64,000 bases of DNA from Bolinopsis microptera. Lineage: Eukaryota > Ctenophora > Tentaculata > Lobata > Bolinopsidae. Within the stretch, counting starts at the first letter, position 1. Every line of letters begins with the position of its first letter. The position numbers and the translations under genes are program-made. The stretch spans positions 8,502,901 to 8,566,900 of the forward strand of contig NC_087082.1 in assembly GCF_026151205.1 (NCBI RefSeq), read 5' to 3'. The notes beneath the pieces are model-generated. The model was not told the origin of the DNA and did no database searches. It saw nothing but the letters and a program-made list of their open reading frames with translations. Shown in pieces: positions 55,801 through 64,000 of this stretch.

Positions 55801-58757
55801 GGTAATTATTGGATTGATTTTTATTTGTATTTTAATTGGCTGAACCGCCAATTCTAAATCGGTAGTACACTATACATGTGCGTAAAAGTTGAGGAGGATA
55901 CAATATGTGATATCGAAAGTGAAGTATAATCACTAATTAGTATACACTGAAAATGTAACTATACCCCCACCCACAAATACAGACCACAGGTAAATTACAC
56001 TTAAAACCATTTCCAGATCAAAAGCCCACGTTACACAGCTCTGCCACTGATTTATGCAAATTACCGTAGCCACCAGAATGCTGGAATGTACCAGTACCTC
56101 CTCTAGCTCTGCCGCTGCCGCCGTTGCTGAGCCGGAGCTGGCGGTTAAGTCGCTGCACCTCTGTTTGTAGCTCCTTGACGCGGAGCACTAGGTCGGTGTT
56201 GTTTGTTCGCAGGGAGTTGTCCTCCATTAGCGTGGTGGAGTGACAGGGTGACGCTGGGGGCGTGCTGTCTTGACCCATCTTAGCTATCAGCACACTGGGA
56301 GTAATGTGGCATTATTTTACGGTGTTTTAAGGAAATATTATTATTATCGAACTTTACACAAATTTGAAGTAGCTAGAAATATAAACATCTGCATCCTAAA
56401 GCTCTAAAGATCTGATAAGTCTACAACGGAGGTCGGAGACCGGTAAAACATCTTAAATGCCAATAACTTAAATACTAAAACTTCTTTATCATATTTATTT
56501 AAATACTACTACAACTGCTAGTCAGAAAATGTGTGACATTTATGTAAATTAGATAGGATTGTGAACTTAGTGTCTTGAAAATCGTGGATTAACGATTCAT
56601 TGTACAGTCCTAATACTTCATTTAACGAAAGAGTAATGGAAAAAACGGAAGATTAAGCTAAGGGTGAACTTACCTCTTCTCGTTTTCTAGCTGCTCCATT
56701 CTCTTCCAGAGTCTATTTACAAACTGTTCTTGTTCAGCTTCCAGATGGTTCTCTAGATCAATCTTCTCCTTTCTTAGCTGAGCAGGAAGTAATTATGTCA
56801 TTAAAGCAATTATCAGCGGTAATTGGTAAAAGAGGGCCAATGCATTCTCAGGATAGAAAATTTGTTGTATAATTTGAAATTTCATGATTTCTTACTGATC
56901 TGATTTTAAAAGTTAAATTCTTGAATAACGGCCACAACAAATTTAGAGTTTTTATGTTGATAATTCCTTCGCTATGTTAATAATTAAAGGTATTAACGTA
57001 ATATAAGGTGTTAAAGTAAAAAGACGATTGACCGAAATAAAGCAAAAAAAACTTTTCTTCAAATTAATACAAAAGAGTCCACCATCAAACAGACAATTCT
57101 ACAGCTCAAAGTAAAATTTAGTAGATAACGTATAATATGACCACTGTAGAAGGACTCTGAAAAAGTGCAGCATTTCACTGGTAACTTAATCCTGGATTAC
57201 AAGAGGTTATCATTCGAGTTCACTAGTACCTGCATAGTACGTGTGTTCATGCAACATGATATCAGGCTGGAGCCGGTGGTGAAGGGGGCTAGTAGGGGAG
57301 AGCTGAGGTGGTGGCATGGGGGCAGAGGGAGGAGAGGGCAGCAGATGGGAAGGGGCGTGTGGAGGGGAGGGCTGATGGCAAATGAGGGAGAGAATGCAGG
57401 GGAGGGGCGGGAAGAGGGGGCTTGAGAGGGGATGATTACCCTTACCTTTATATTACCTTGTATATGATCTAACCATTACCAGTATCGTACAGCTTTTCTA
57501 TTAAGCAGCCTATAATAACCTAGCACAACATTACACATTATATAAAGAGATGGTGGACACAGTGTGATGCTCGGTAACGAGCAGCTCAATTATACTGAGT
57601 TTGGTTATCAGAGTCCTGGTGCTACGATACATTGTAGGTGCGCTGTGGTGCTTCCATTTTATAGGTTATCACAGTCCTGGTGCCACGATACATTGTAGGT
57701 GCGCTGTGATGCTTCCATCTTATAGGCTATCAGAGTCCTGGTGCTACGATACATTGTAGGTGCGCTGTGGTGCTTCCATCTTATATGCTATCTTCTCACA
57801 TTTTGAACTTTTGGCATTATGTAACACGGCGAATATTTCAACGTTTCAGACTCGTTCCTTCTTATCGTTATGATAGGAATGATCTAGAGTGAACTGATAA
57901 GATGGAATGCAAGAACCCAGTAAATGAAACATTAAGTGTCATTACATGATAAACGATGAGCTGTTAATCAGCTGATTTAGTGCGGGAACGCATTTTGGAG
58001 ATTATAAAAACTCTAGACTTTTCGAGATCCTAACTAAATCTGCATTATAGCTAAAGACATTAGTTATAACAATTTAGCGATACCCAGGGTTTCCCTCTTA
58101 ACCCTCCCTATACACACCTCGAGAAGTGCTTCCTGTTTTCTGACAACTTCACTCTCCAGTTTCAGTATTTTCCTCTGAAGATGTTGAACTTGCGACAACT
58201 GCTCCGATTCTAATGTCTCTTCAAGCTCACGTTTCTCTTTTCGTAACTGAAGATACAAAGATATCATTAGGTAATAGTTTTCTAAGCTTAGAAAGAAGAC
58301 CTCACGTAACAAATGAAGTAGCAGCTCAGTAGTGCTAATGAAATGATTTCACAGAGGACTTTATTTAGCAGCTGGCATGTGTGTCGTGCTAACCGCTAAC
58401 GTTGCACTGCGAGTGTACTTGCACGTGTATGTGCAAAATCAGCGTGCAAAATTAGCGTGCAAAATTAGCGTGCATGTGTGTTTGTGTGTTACTGCACGTG
58501 TACTTGTGTGCACGTGCGGAAATGCGTGTGTATGTGTGTGCGTGTGTGTACCTACATGTGTCTGTGCGCACCTGCACGTGTGTGTATGTGTGTGTGTACT
58601 GTGTATATGTGTGTACCTGCATGAGTTTCCTAGAGAGGTCGTTAGTAAGACACTCTTCCTCTTGCTCGTAGTCTTTAGCTAGCTGTTCTTTATCTTTCTT
58701 TAGTTTGGAGATGGTCTTCATCAGCGTGTTGGAGATAAACTCTTCTTCTTGTTCCGC
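52854..58757 (-). CDS. CCDC6: CCDC6-like coiled-coil protein, 5' exons outside or not found
   Basis: Minus-strand exons: 58617-58757, 58118-58246, 56674-56777, 56098-56294, 55439-55633, 52854-53091. They encode [89 protein letters not shown], then [12 protein letters not shown], then [20 protein letters not shown] and [13 protein letters not shown]. This order and spacing (EEEFISN/LTN, L-R-x-E-K repeats, NRLWKRM, S-P, SESxSSLEMD) is that of animal CCDC6. Its human form is a cytosolic/nuclear coiled-coil phosphoprotein tied to DNA-damage signalling and a frequent fusion partner of RET. Phases agree except at 56098/55633: that donor is phase 1, while AACCAG needs phase 2; starting at AGAG|AT instead would fit. 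The last exon ends in a poorly conserved Ser/Thr-rich tail. Confidence 0.85.
54891..54997. mobile_element. Short inverted-end element, copy 1
   Basis: Starts aaggcatcatgtagcc and ends ggctacatgaggcct. Inside are aaaccccgaca repeats and a hairpin-prone cgacgtgtcgagatatgtcg...atgtcggg segment. No coding capacity. Confidence 0.6.
55158..55250. mobile_element. Short inverted-end element, copy 2 (left end lost)
   Basis: Same core as copy 1: aatcccgacaaaccccgaca, then gacgtgtcgagatatgtcgt, ending gactacatgatgccttt. No left aaggcatcatgtagcc is present. Confidence 0.6.
57280..57430. repeat. G/A-rich tract in a CCDC6-like intron
   Basis: Dense ggagggg/ggggagg runs on the plus strand; polypurine, may form quadruplexes. 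The open frame through it is not supported. Confidence 0.6.
57598..57790. repeat. Three 61-bp tandem copies
   Basis: Unit ggttatcagagtcctggtgc + tacgatacattgtaggtgcg + ctgtggtgcttccattttata, at about 57603, 57664 and 57726, over 90 percent identical. Confidence 0.9.
58400..58620. repeat. (TG)n-rich tract touching a CCDC6-like donor site
   Basis: gtgtgtatgtgtgtgcgtgt-like sequence with tgcacgtg inserts, and a triple gcgtgcaaaattagcgtgc at 58440-58472. It begins right at the splice donor (58616) of the exon 58617-58757. Confidence 0.85.
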
Positions 58758-60400
58758 CTGGAAATAATATTGTGAAAACTTGTTGTGATTGGCTGTTTTT
58801 TTGTCGATTAGTTTATTTCTTATAATTCAGAAATAAACTGTATTCAAATTATTATAACCTGTCATGAGACACACTTGTTGACTTATCCATAAACTTAAAT
58901 TTTTATTAAACAAGAGCTGTTTTCTTAAAAATAACAAAATTATTTTTCATTGAATTTTTGACGTTTTGACAGTATGTACAAAGCAATAGATAAGGTTTTA
59001 GTCCACAAAATGATAAACTGACGTAGGAAAAACTAGGACAAACTAGAACCTGTGAACAAACTCATGACTTCATGAGGGTGTCCCGGACCCCAACCACCCA
59101 CCGGTGCCCAAATAGGCCAAATCACCTTAACATACCCAACACCCAGATTTCAGGTGTTCTACCTGTAGCTAGTGGTCCCCTGAAGGGGGACCACTATACA
59201 TATATCTCAGAGAATGTATAGTTTAGGCTTACCATTCATATAAAGTTGGTTTCATTCAAAAATATTGATATTTGACCATTTAATGTATGTATTAATGGGC
59301 CAAATTCTATCAAATTTGGTGCGTATGCCCAAATACTTTCAACACTACTATATAACAAATAATTTGAGGATGTCGAAAAAGAATGTCAGTCAAGCAAGTT
59401 CGCAAGTAATGCAGCACTAATTGGAAAAGGTGTGTGGGGGTGATGCGGGGTGGCCGGGTCGTGTACTCAGAAGACTAGCCATGGACTCCTGAAGCAAGTT
59501 GAGTAATTATCATTTTTCTACAATCAGCATCAGCACCGCCATAAACATCATCATTCAAATCCACGTCCACGTGACCCTACCCTGACCCTACTTTTAACCC
59601 TGCGAACTTGCTTGGCTACAGTCTGGATATCCTTAAATATTTGTATATATATGATACTGCTGTATGTAGTGTTGAAATGTATGGTGACTACGGTCTGCAC
59701 TTGAAATAGAAGAGCCTCAATAAAATAGCAGTTATTATAAGTAATGGTTTTGTGAACCACTGCAAATAGCAAATTTACTAAAACGTATTGATATGTAATT
59801 ACTTTATTGCTCATTTAATGTATGACAAATTCAAATTTAAATTATACTTTAAATTTATACTGATATCTTTGATTGTCATAACTCTAAAAGTATTAACAGA
59901 TGAATATTAATTTTTTCTAAATGTTTAAAATTGCACTTGAGGTTTAGCTGTGCTTTTATCATTATGCTGTCCTATTCGTGTTAGAGTGAGAAGATTATTT
60001 AACCCAAGACAGTTATTCAATGGAAATCTAAAAAGTAAAGATATCCACCTGCAGTCTTGCAAAATCCCTCTCCCCATTTTTTCCCCTGTTATCTGCCTCC
60101 CCACACATTTTTTATTAAAAAATTTATATATAATACCCTCAGACTATTTACCCTTTATATGTGTACATTCATTCAGATTTGAGATTCTAACTAATATTTG
60201 TGTGGGATTGTTTATTGATAAAGTTGAAAATTTACATTGAATTTGAATTGATAGCCCTTCCTTACCCCAACCCCTCCGATCCTTACCCCAGCCCCTTCCC
60301 CCTCATTGCACATTCACTCCATTTTACATCTCATCCAAAACAATTGACGTTTCGATATACTTTATTCATTTTCAATCAACAATCGTACTTAATAACTCAT
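58758..60400. other. Intron or flank between CCDC6-like exons and the retrotransposon
   Basis: No exon recognised. A perfect hairpin, tagtggtcccc / ggggaccacta with a 5-base loop, is at 59170-59196. Confidence 0.5.
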
Positions 60401-60570
60401 TAACTAGCCTTAAATATACTGGTGATTCCTGCTAAGCTTAACGTGATCACTGATAAATTTATGTTACTCATCTCACTGCCGCCTAGCTTGTTTCAGGTTT
60501 ACTGGTCTGGTTCGATGGGTCTGACCCTGGCCCCCTCCGCTCACCCCTGTACTCCGCATCCATTATCATC

Positions 60571-62739
60571 ATGAAAAAGACCGACAAGAAACTCGACAGG
60601 AGATCGGACCTCTTTAATTCCACGTCTCGAGGGTGCAAGTCAGCTGGATCCACCCCTATTTCGAGCCCAGCTTTAAGCCGAAAAGTCACTAGCAGAATAC
60701 ATAATAGGAACACAGAGCCAGATGCAGATCTAACATCTGATGGAGACTTTGTAGATGTAGAGAGCAACGAACCAGCATCGATCCCAGGAACGCTACTCTC
60801 TAAGTGTCCCTGCTTTGTAGAGTCAAAGAACCCTGCAATCTTATGTGTTACTTGTAAGCAGACCTTCCATTCTAACTGTGTTAACCTTGCTGGCCTCACA
60901 GCAACTTCTCTAAAGAAGCTCAGCACTTCCTGGAAGTGCCCGGACTGCTTTATCTTTCCTTACACAAGAAGATTGAAGGAGGAGGAAAAATCCAAAGCGT
61001 TAACAGAATTCTTTAGCAATATTTCTAAGATATCAAAGTGTAATGAGGAACTCAAAGAAAGTACAACAACCATAGAGTTCTTCAACGAGCATATCAAACA
61101 CCTCATACTCAAGGATCAGGACAGTTTCAAAGAACACTCCAAAAGAACAGAACGATTAGTGACTGGAATTGAAGATATCACTGAAGACATAGCTTCTATC
61201 AAGGGTGTACTTACGAAAGTAAAGGAGAGTGGCTCAGCTCTTGAGACAACCAGCAACTCTCTCAAACAGGAGATTGATGGCCTGAAGGACTCTCTCAAAA
61301 ATATACCTATGACAGAGCAACCTCCGACTAACAGCAGTACTTTCGATCATGTTGACAACCTGATGACCCAGATCAAAGTGCAATTGGAAAAGATCAATGA
61401 TCATGTATGTCCCTCAACGTCCACACAGAACTTTGATGAAGGTGAACTACCTTACAATGAATCTATCCTTATGACCCCTAACACTACTTCTCCTCACTTT
61501 GCTGCATCTCAAATTCCTGAAGGCCCTGCATGTGACCCTTATCTAACTTATCAGGAAGATATAGTGCCTGTTGAGCTTCACAGCAAACTTATAAAGCTGC
61601 TGGAGGACAATAGTGCGGATTTTTCTTCGGTTGGTGGCAGCAGGGATGTTGTCTACTTTGGTGAACATGGATACTGGTACACAGGAGCCTATCATCAGGC
61701 AAAGGAAACTCCACCGGAGATACAAGATCTTTTGGACTGTGTGCGTCCCTCTCTCCCCAATAGGAAGAGCTGGCTGAACTCTTGCCTTGTTACAAGATAT
61801 ACAGGCAATAGTAGCCATATCCCCCAACACTGCGACAATGAGGTTCTTATTGACCCAGAATCGATAATAGTCACTGTGTCCCTTGGTGAAGAACGCACAA
61901 TAAAGTTCACACATAAGTCGACTGAAAAGTCCTTAAAGCTCAAAGATGGAAGTGTATACGTGATGTCCAGAATGTCCCAGGAAATCTGGAATCATGGTAT
62001 TGAACCCCTCGCTAATGAAGAAGATGGCGAGGAATCTGAAGAGAAAACTTCTGTGAGGTACAGCTTTACCTTTAGGCATATTGCGCCTTTCTACAAAAAT
62101 AGCACAGTGTTAATTGGAGACTCAAACACTAAGTACATTAAATTTGGTAAAGATGTTGGAACTCTAGGAAAATGGGTTCCCGGTAAGCGAATGTGGGCTG
62201 CTAAAATCGACGATATTCCTGCTCCCAAAGACATAGGCCCCTTTCGGAACATTGTTATACATACGGGAATCAATGATATTCGAGATGATTCCAACAGACC
62301 ATCCACTAGAACACTTATTGCTAAGCTTAAGAAGAAATGTTGTGAAATTCAGCAATTTTATCCTAATAGTAAAGTTCATATTAGTTTACTCTTGCCCACC
62401 AAATCACAGTTTGTTAACTCACGTATAGGGGAGTTAAACAGTTTAATTGTCGACATGGTTTATAATAGGAAAAACATGTTTATTATAGATAACTCTGTAC
62501 TAGGTTCTGTTAACGGATGTATGCCCTCTAAGTATGGTAGATTCTCACGTGATGGCACACCATTGGTCAATGATGTTGTTCATCTCGGGAGAGAAGGCCT
62601 GAAAATATTTTGTATGAACATAAAACGGTGTATTGTACAACGTGGTGGAAGTCAGTCCACGGAAAGATTTAAAGGTGGAAATGGTGACTATAGGAGTGCC
62701 CTAAGTAGGGGTAGTAGGGGTGATATCTTACCGATATGA
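60571..62739 (+). CDS. Retrotransposon ORF1: PHD finger + AlkB-like dioxygenase + SGNH esterase
   Basis: 722 residues. PHD-type zinc finger at 79-126 (Cys79, 81, 92, 95, His100, Cys103, 123, 126; first pair CPC). Coiled-coil region about 135-280. AlkB-like Fe(II)/2-oxoglutarate dioxygenase at about 330-505: the HxD pair in HIPQHCDNE (His420, Asp422), the distal His475 in IWNHGIEPL, and RYSFTFR (Arg496-Arg502), the RxxxTxR signature. SGNH/GDSL hydrolase at about 512-690: Ser518 in LIGDSNTKYI, Gly566-Asn568 in IHTGINDIR and Asp668/His671 in NDVVHLG. AlkB enzymes remove alkyl groups from nucleic acid; esterase domains are known in CR1/L2 ORF1. The second could act on lipid or protein partners. 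The stop overlaps the ORF2 start (ATGA). All catalytic motifs look intact. The AlkB part is the uncommon one. Confidence 0.88.
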   Translation: MKKTDKKLDRRSDLFNSTSRGCKSAGSTPISSPALSRKVTSRIHNRNTEPDADLTSDGDFVDVESNEPASIPGTLLSKCPCFVESKNPAILCVTCKQTFHSNCVNLAGLTATSLKKLSTSWKCPDCFIFPYTRRLKEEEKSKALTEFFSNISKISKCNEELKESTTTIEFFNEHIKHLILKDQDSFKEHSKRTERLVTGIEDITEDIASIKGVLTKVKESGSALETTSNSLKQEIDGLKDSLKNIPMTEQPPTNSSTFDHVDNLMTQIKVQLEKINDHVCPSTSTQNFDEGELPYNESILMTPNTTSPHFAASQIPEGPACDPYLTYQEDIVPVELHSKLIKLLEDNSADFSSVGGSRDVVYFGEHGYWYTGAYHQAKETPPEIQDLLDCVRPSLPNRKSWLNSCLVTRYTGNSSHIPQHCDNEVLIDPESIIVTVSLGEERTIKFTHKSTEKSLKLKDGSVYVMSRMSQEIWNHGIEPLANEEDGEESEEKTSVRYSFTFRHIAPFYKNSTVLIGDSNTKYIKFGKDVGTLGKWVPGKRMWAAKIDDIPAPKDIGPFRNIVIHTGINDIRDDSNRPSTRTLIAKLKKKCCEIQQFYPNSKVHISLLLPTKSQFVNSRIGELNSLIVDMVYNRKNMFIIDNSVLGSVNGCMPSKYGRFSRDGTPLVNDVVHLGREGLKIFCMNIKRCIVQRGGSQSTERFKGGNGDYRSALSRGSRGDILPI

Positions 62740-64000
62740 CCTCAATAAACTTCAATATTACAAGAGAGAGATGTCCAGGTTGTGATAGCAATGTACTAAG
62801 CCATCATAAAATCATAATATGTGAGAGTTGCGATACAATATATCATGCCAAATGTTCTGAACAGAGTTTTAAATTTGATCATGTTAAACAAATGTGGCAC
62901 TGCAGTCAGTGTTACGCCTTCAAATCCCAAAGGTACAATCCTTTTAACTCAATTATTTATGACAAATATGATCCCAACACTGTAGAAAGAGACGAGGATA
63001 TGGAGACTATTTCAAACATTCTAAAAGACTGTAGGTATTATAACATGACAAATTTCAACCGGCTGTCAAAAAACATACTTAACCATAACAAGCCGTTTAT
63101 ATCTATTGTGTTTAACAACATTGATGGGAACGCATCTAACTTTGACAGCTTTATTACTGATATGAGTCAATATGATGAGAAATTTGCAGTTATTGCGCTA
63201 GCTGAAACAAACATTAATGAGGAAAATAAAGATCTATACAAAATTGATGGTTACAGCAGTGAGTACAACTCTAAAACTGATGGGAAAAAGAAAGGTAGTG
63301 GCCTTGGTATATATATTGACAATCAGTACCAATACAGCCGAATCGAAAAGTTATGTAAATGCTCTGACAATCTTGAAACACTTTTCGTTGAGATCACTAA
63401 CACAGAGGTTCCACAGATTGCTGGTGTTGTTTACAGGCCCCCTAGTGGTGATATTCAAGATGCACTTGCTGAGCTTGATGTGTTGATGAAATTTCTACCG
63501 TCTAATAACGTAGCCTTGACAGGTGACTTCAATGTTGATCTTTTGGCCCAGGGACGAAACATAGCTGAATTTGAACAAACTATCTACAGTAACAATTTAA
63601 TCCCTTTGATATCGATTGCCACCCATGCCAAGCCGGGTTGCAATGAAAGCTTAATTGATAATATTTTAGTGAACTCTACTGAGCGTGTGTTAGGATCTGG
63701 AATTCTTGAATCCAAGATTTCCCATCATAACCCCATCTTCTGTTTCATATCGTGTAATATTAAAGAGAGTTCAAATACTGCCAAACTTAAACCTAAGTAT
63801 GATTACTGTGAGTCTAATATAGAAAGTTTCCTTAATGATATTGGAAAGGATATCTACCAATCGAACTTTTCGTATGATGAGGAAGGTTTTGAAAAATTTG
63901 TCAAAACTGTCCACGAAAAAATCGAACTGAATTTCAAAGTGGACTGTACTGCTGGTTTTCAATCAAAACGCAATAGATTGATGAATCCATGGATCACTTC
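62736..64000 (+). CDS. Retrotransposon ORF2 (partial): PHD finger + APE-type endonuclease
   Basis: Open for 421 codons to the window edge. It starts at the ATG of the ATGA overlap with the ORF1 stop, giving MTSINFNITRERCPGCDSN; no nearer ribosome-entry feature is seen, so re-initiation after ORF1 is likely. Residues 13-59 are a second PHD-like finger (CPGC, CESC, YHAKC, WHCSQC). The apurinic-endonuclease-like domain follows: FNNIDGN, ALAETNIN, SGLGIYI, GVVYRPPSGD, LTGDFNVDL, IDNILVN and SHHNPIF. Those are the usual N, E, YRPP, GDFN and SDH blocks, except that SDH is SHH. The reverse transcriptase should follow beyond the edge. Nicks target DNA to prime reverse transcription. Confidence 0.88.
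   Translation, partial: MTSINFNITRERCPGCDSNVLSHHKIIICESCDTIYHAKCSEQSFKFDHVKQMWHCSQCYAFKSQRYNPFNSIIYDKYDPNTVERDEDMETISNILKDCRYYNMTNFNRLSKNILNHNKPFISIVFNNIDGNASNFDSFITDMSQYDEKFAVIALAETNINEENKDLYKIDGYSSEYNSKTDGKKKGSGLGIYIDNQYQYSRIEKLCKCSDNLETLFVEITNTEVPQIAGVVYRPPSGDIQDALAELDVLMKFLPSNNVALTGDFNVDLLAQGRNIAEFEQTIYSNNLIPLISIATHAKPGCNESLIDNILVNSTERVLGSGILESKISHHNPIFCFISCNIKESSNTAKLKPKYDYCESNIESFLNDIGKDIYQSNFSYDEEGFEKFVKTVHEKIELNFKVDCTAGFQSKRNRLMNPWIT

Larger units (their letters stand above)
60400..64000 (+). mobile_element. Non-LTR retrotransposon (CR1/L2-like), 5' part, runs off the edge
   Basis: Two overlapping frames, ORF1 (60571-62739) and ORF2 (62736 to the edge), both uninterrupted, suggest a young copy. 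ORF1 with PHD and esterase domains and ORF2 with an APE endonuclease point to the CR1/L2/Rex group. The exact 5' border is not known; about 170 bp before the ORF1 ATG are assumed to be 5' UTR. The reverse transcriptase and 3' end lie outside the window. It is antisense to the CCDC6-like gene. Confidence 0.82.

Noticed and set aside
58377-58682. Val/Cys-rich frame in the TG tract
   Set aside because: Microsatellite translation overlapping a CCDC6-like exon in antisense.
59551-59814. 87-codon minus frame upstream of CCDC6-like exons as a first exon
   Set aside because: Hydrophobic and without coiled-coil character; no donor in phase to the exon at 58757.
60483-60926. 147-codon minus frame over the start of ORF1
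   Set aside because: Antisense shadow of the ORF1 PHD region.

Overview
This is intron-rich, AT-rich animal nuclear DNA, very heavy in repeats. Conserved metazoan genes (a CCDC6-like coiled-coil gene, a PX-SH3 gene, two intronless rhodopsin-like receptors) sit among many kinds of transposable element. The mix (Polinton, MULE, non-LTR elements, GPCRs without introns, TTAGGG-related minisatellite) would suit a cnidarian or another marine invertebrate, but the species cannot be fixed from the sequence alone. No bacterial gene, rRNA, tRNA or CRISPR array was seen.

Layout. 1-15.8 kb: AT-rich DNA, a minus-strand GPCR whose TM1 end is frame-broken (2368-3473), a 620-bp G-rich minisatellite, a dead non-LTR reverse-transcriptase tail (7790-8330, minus), an intact plus-strand GPCR (11042-12304), a six-exon minus-strand PX-SH3 gene (12817-14610), and the acidic last exon of another minus-strand gene (15683-15841). 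15.84-22.54 kb: a 91-bp satellite, 73.6 almost identical copies.

22.66-49.15 kb: one plus-strand, 14-exon gene for a MULE-transposase-like protein (FAR1/FLYWCH-like zinc region, DDE core, SWIM zinc finger, acidic tail). All exon phases agree except one ambiguous junction. Its third intron holds a complete 14,683-bp Polinton/Maverick-type element (25057-39739) with AGT...ACT ends, a 6-bp target duplication (CAAGAC) and 4.27-kb terminal inverted repeats. The element keeps an adenain-like cysteine protease and two small spliced genes but shows no polymerase, integrase, ATPase or capsid gene. Other introns of the same gene hold a foldback element with a telomere-like minisatellite, a second dead MULE fragment and a 1.7-kb minisatellite.

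49.2-60.4 kb: simple repeats, a 258-bp MITE, tandem hairpins, and a minus-strand CCDC6-like gene (52854 to 58757 and probably beyond the window). 60.4-64.0 kb: a young plus-strand non-LTR retrotransposon. Its ORF1 combines a PHD finger, an AlkB-like dioxygenase and an SGNH esterase, all with apparently intact catalytic residues. ORF2 (PHD + APE endonuclease, running off the edge) starts in an ATGA overlap with the ORF1 stop.

The strongest candidates for novelty are the minimal protease-bearing Polinton with giant TIRs, the PHD-AlkB-SGNH ORF1, and the homogenised satellite whose edge supplies a splice acceptor.
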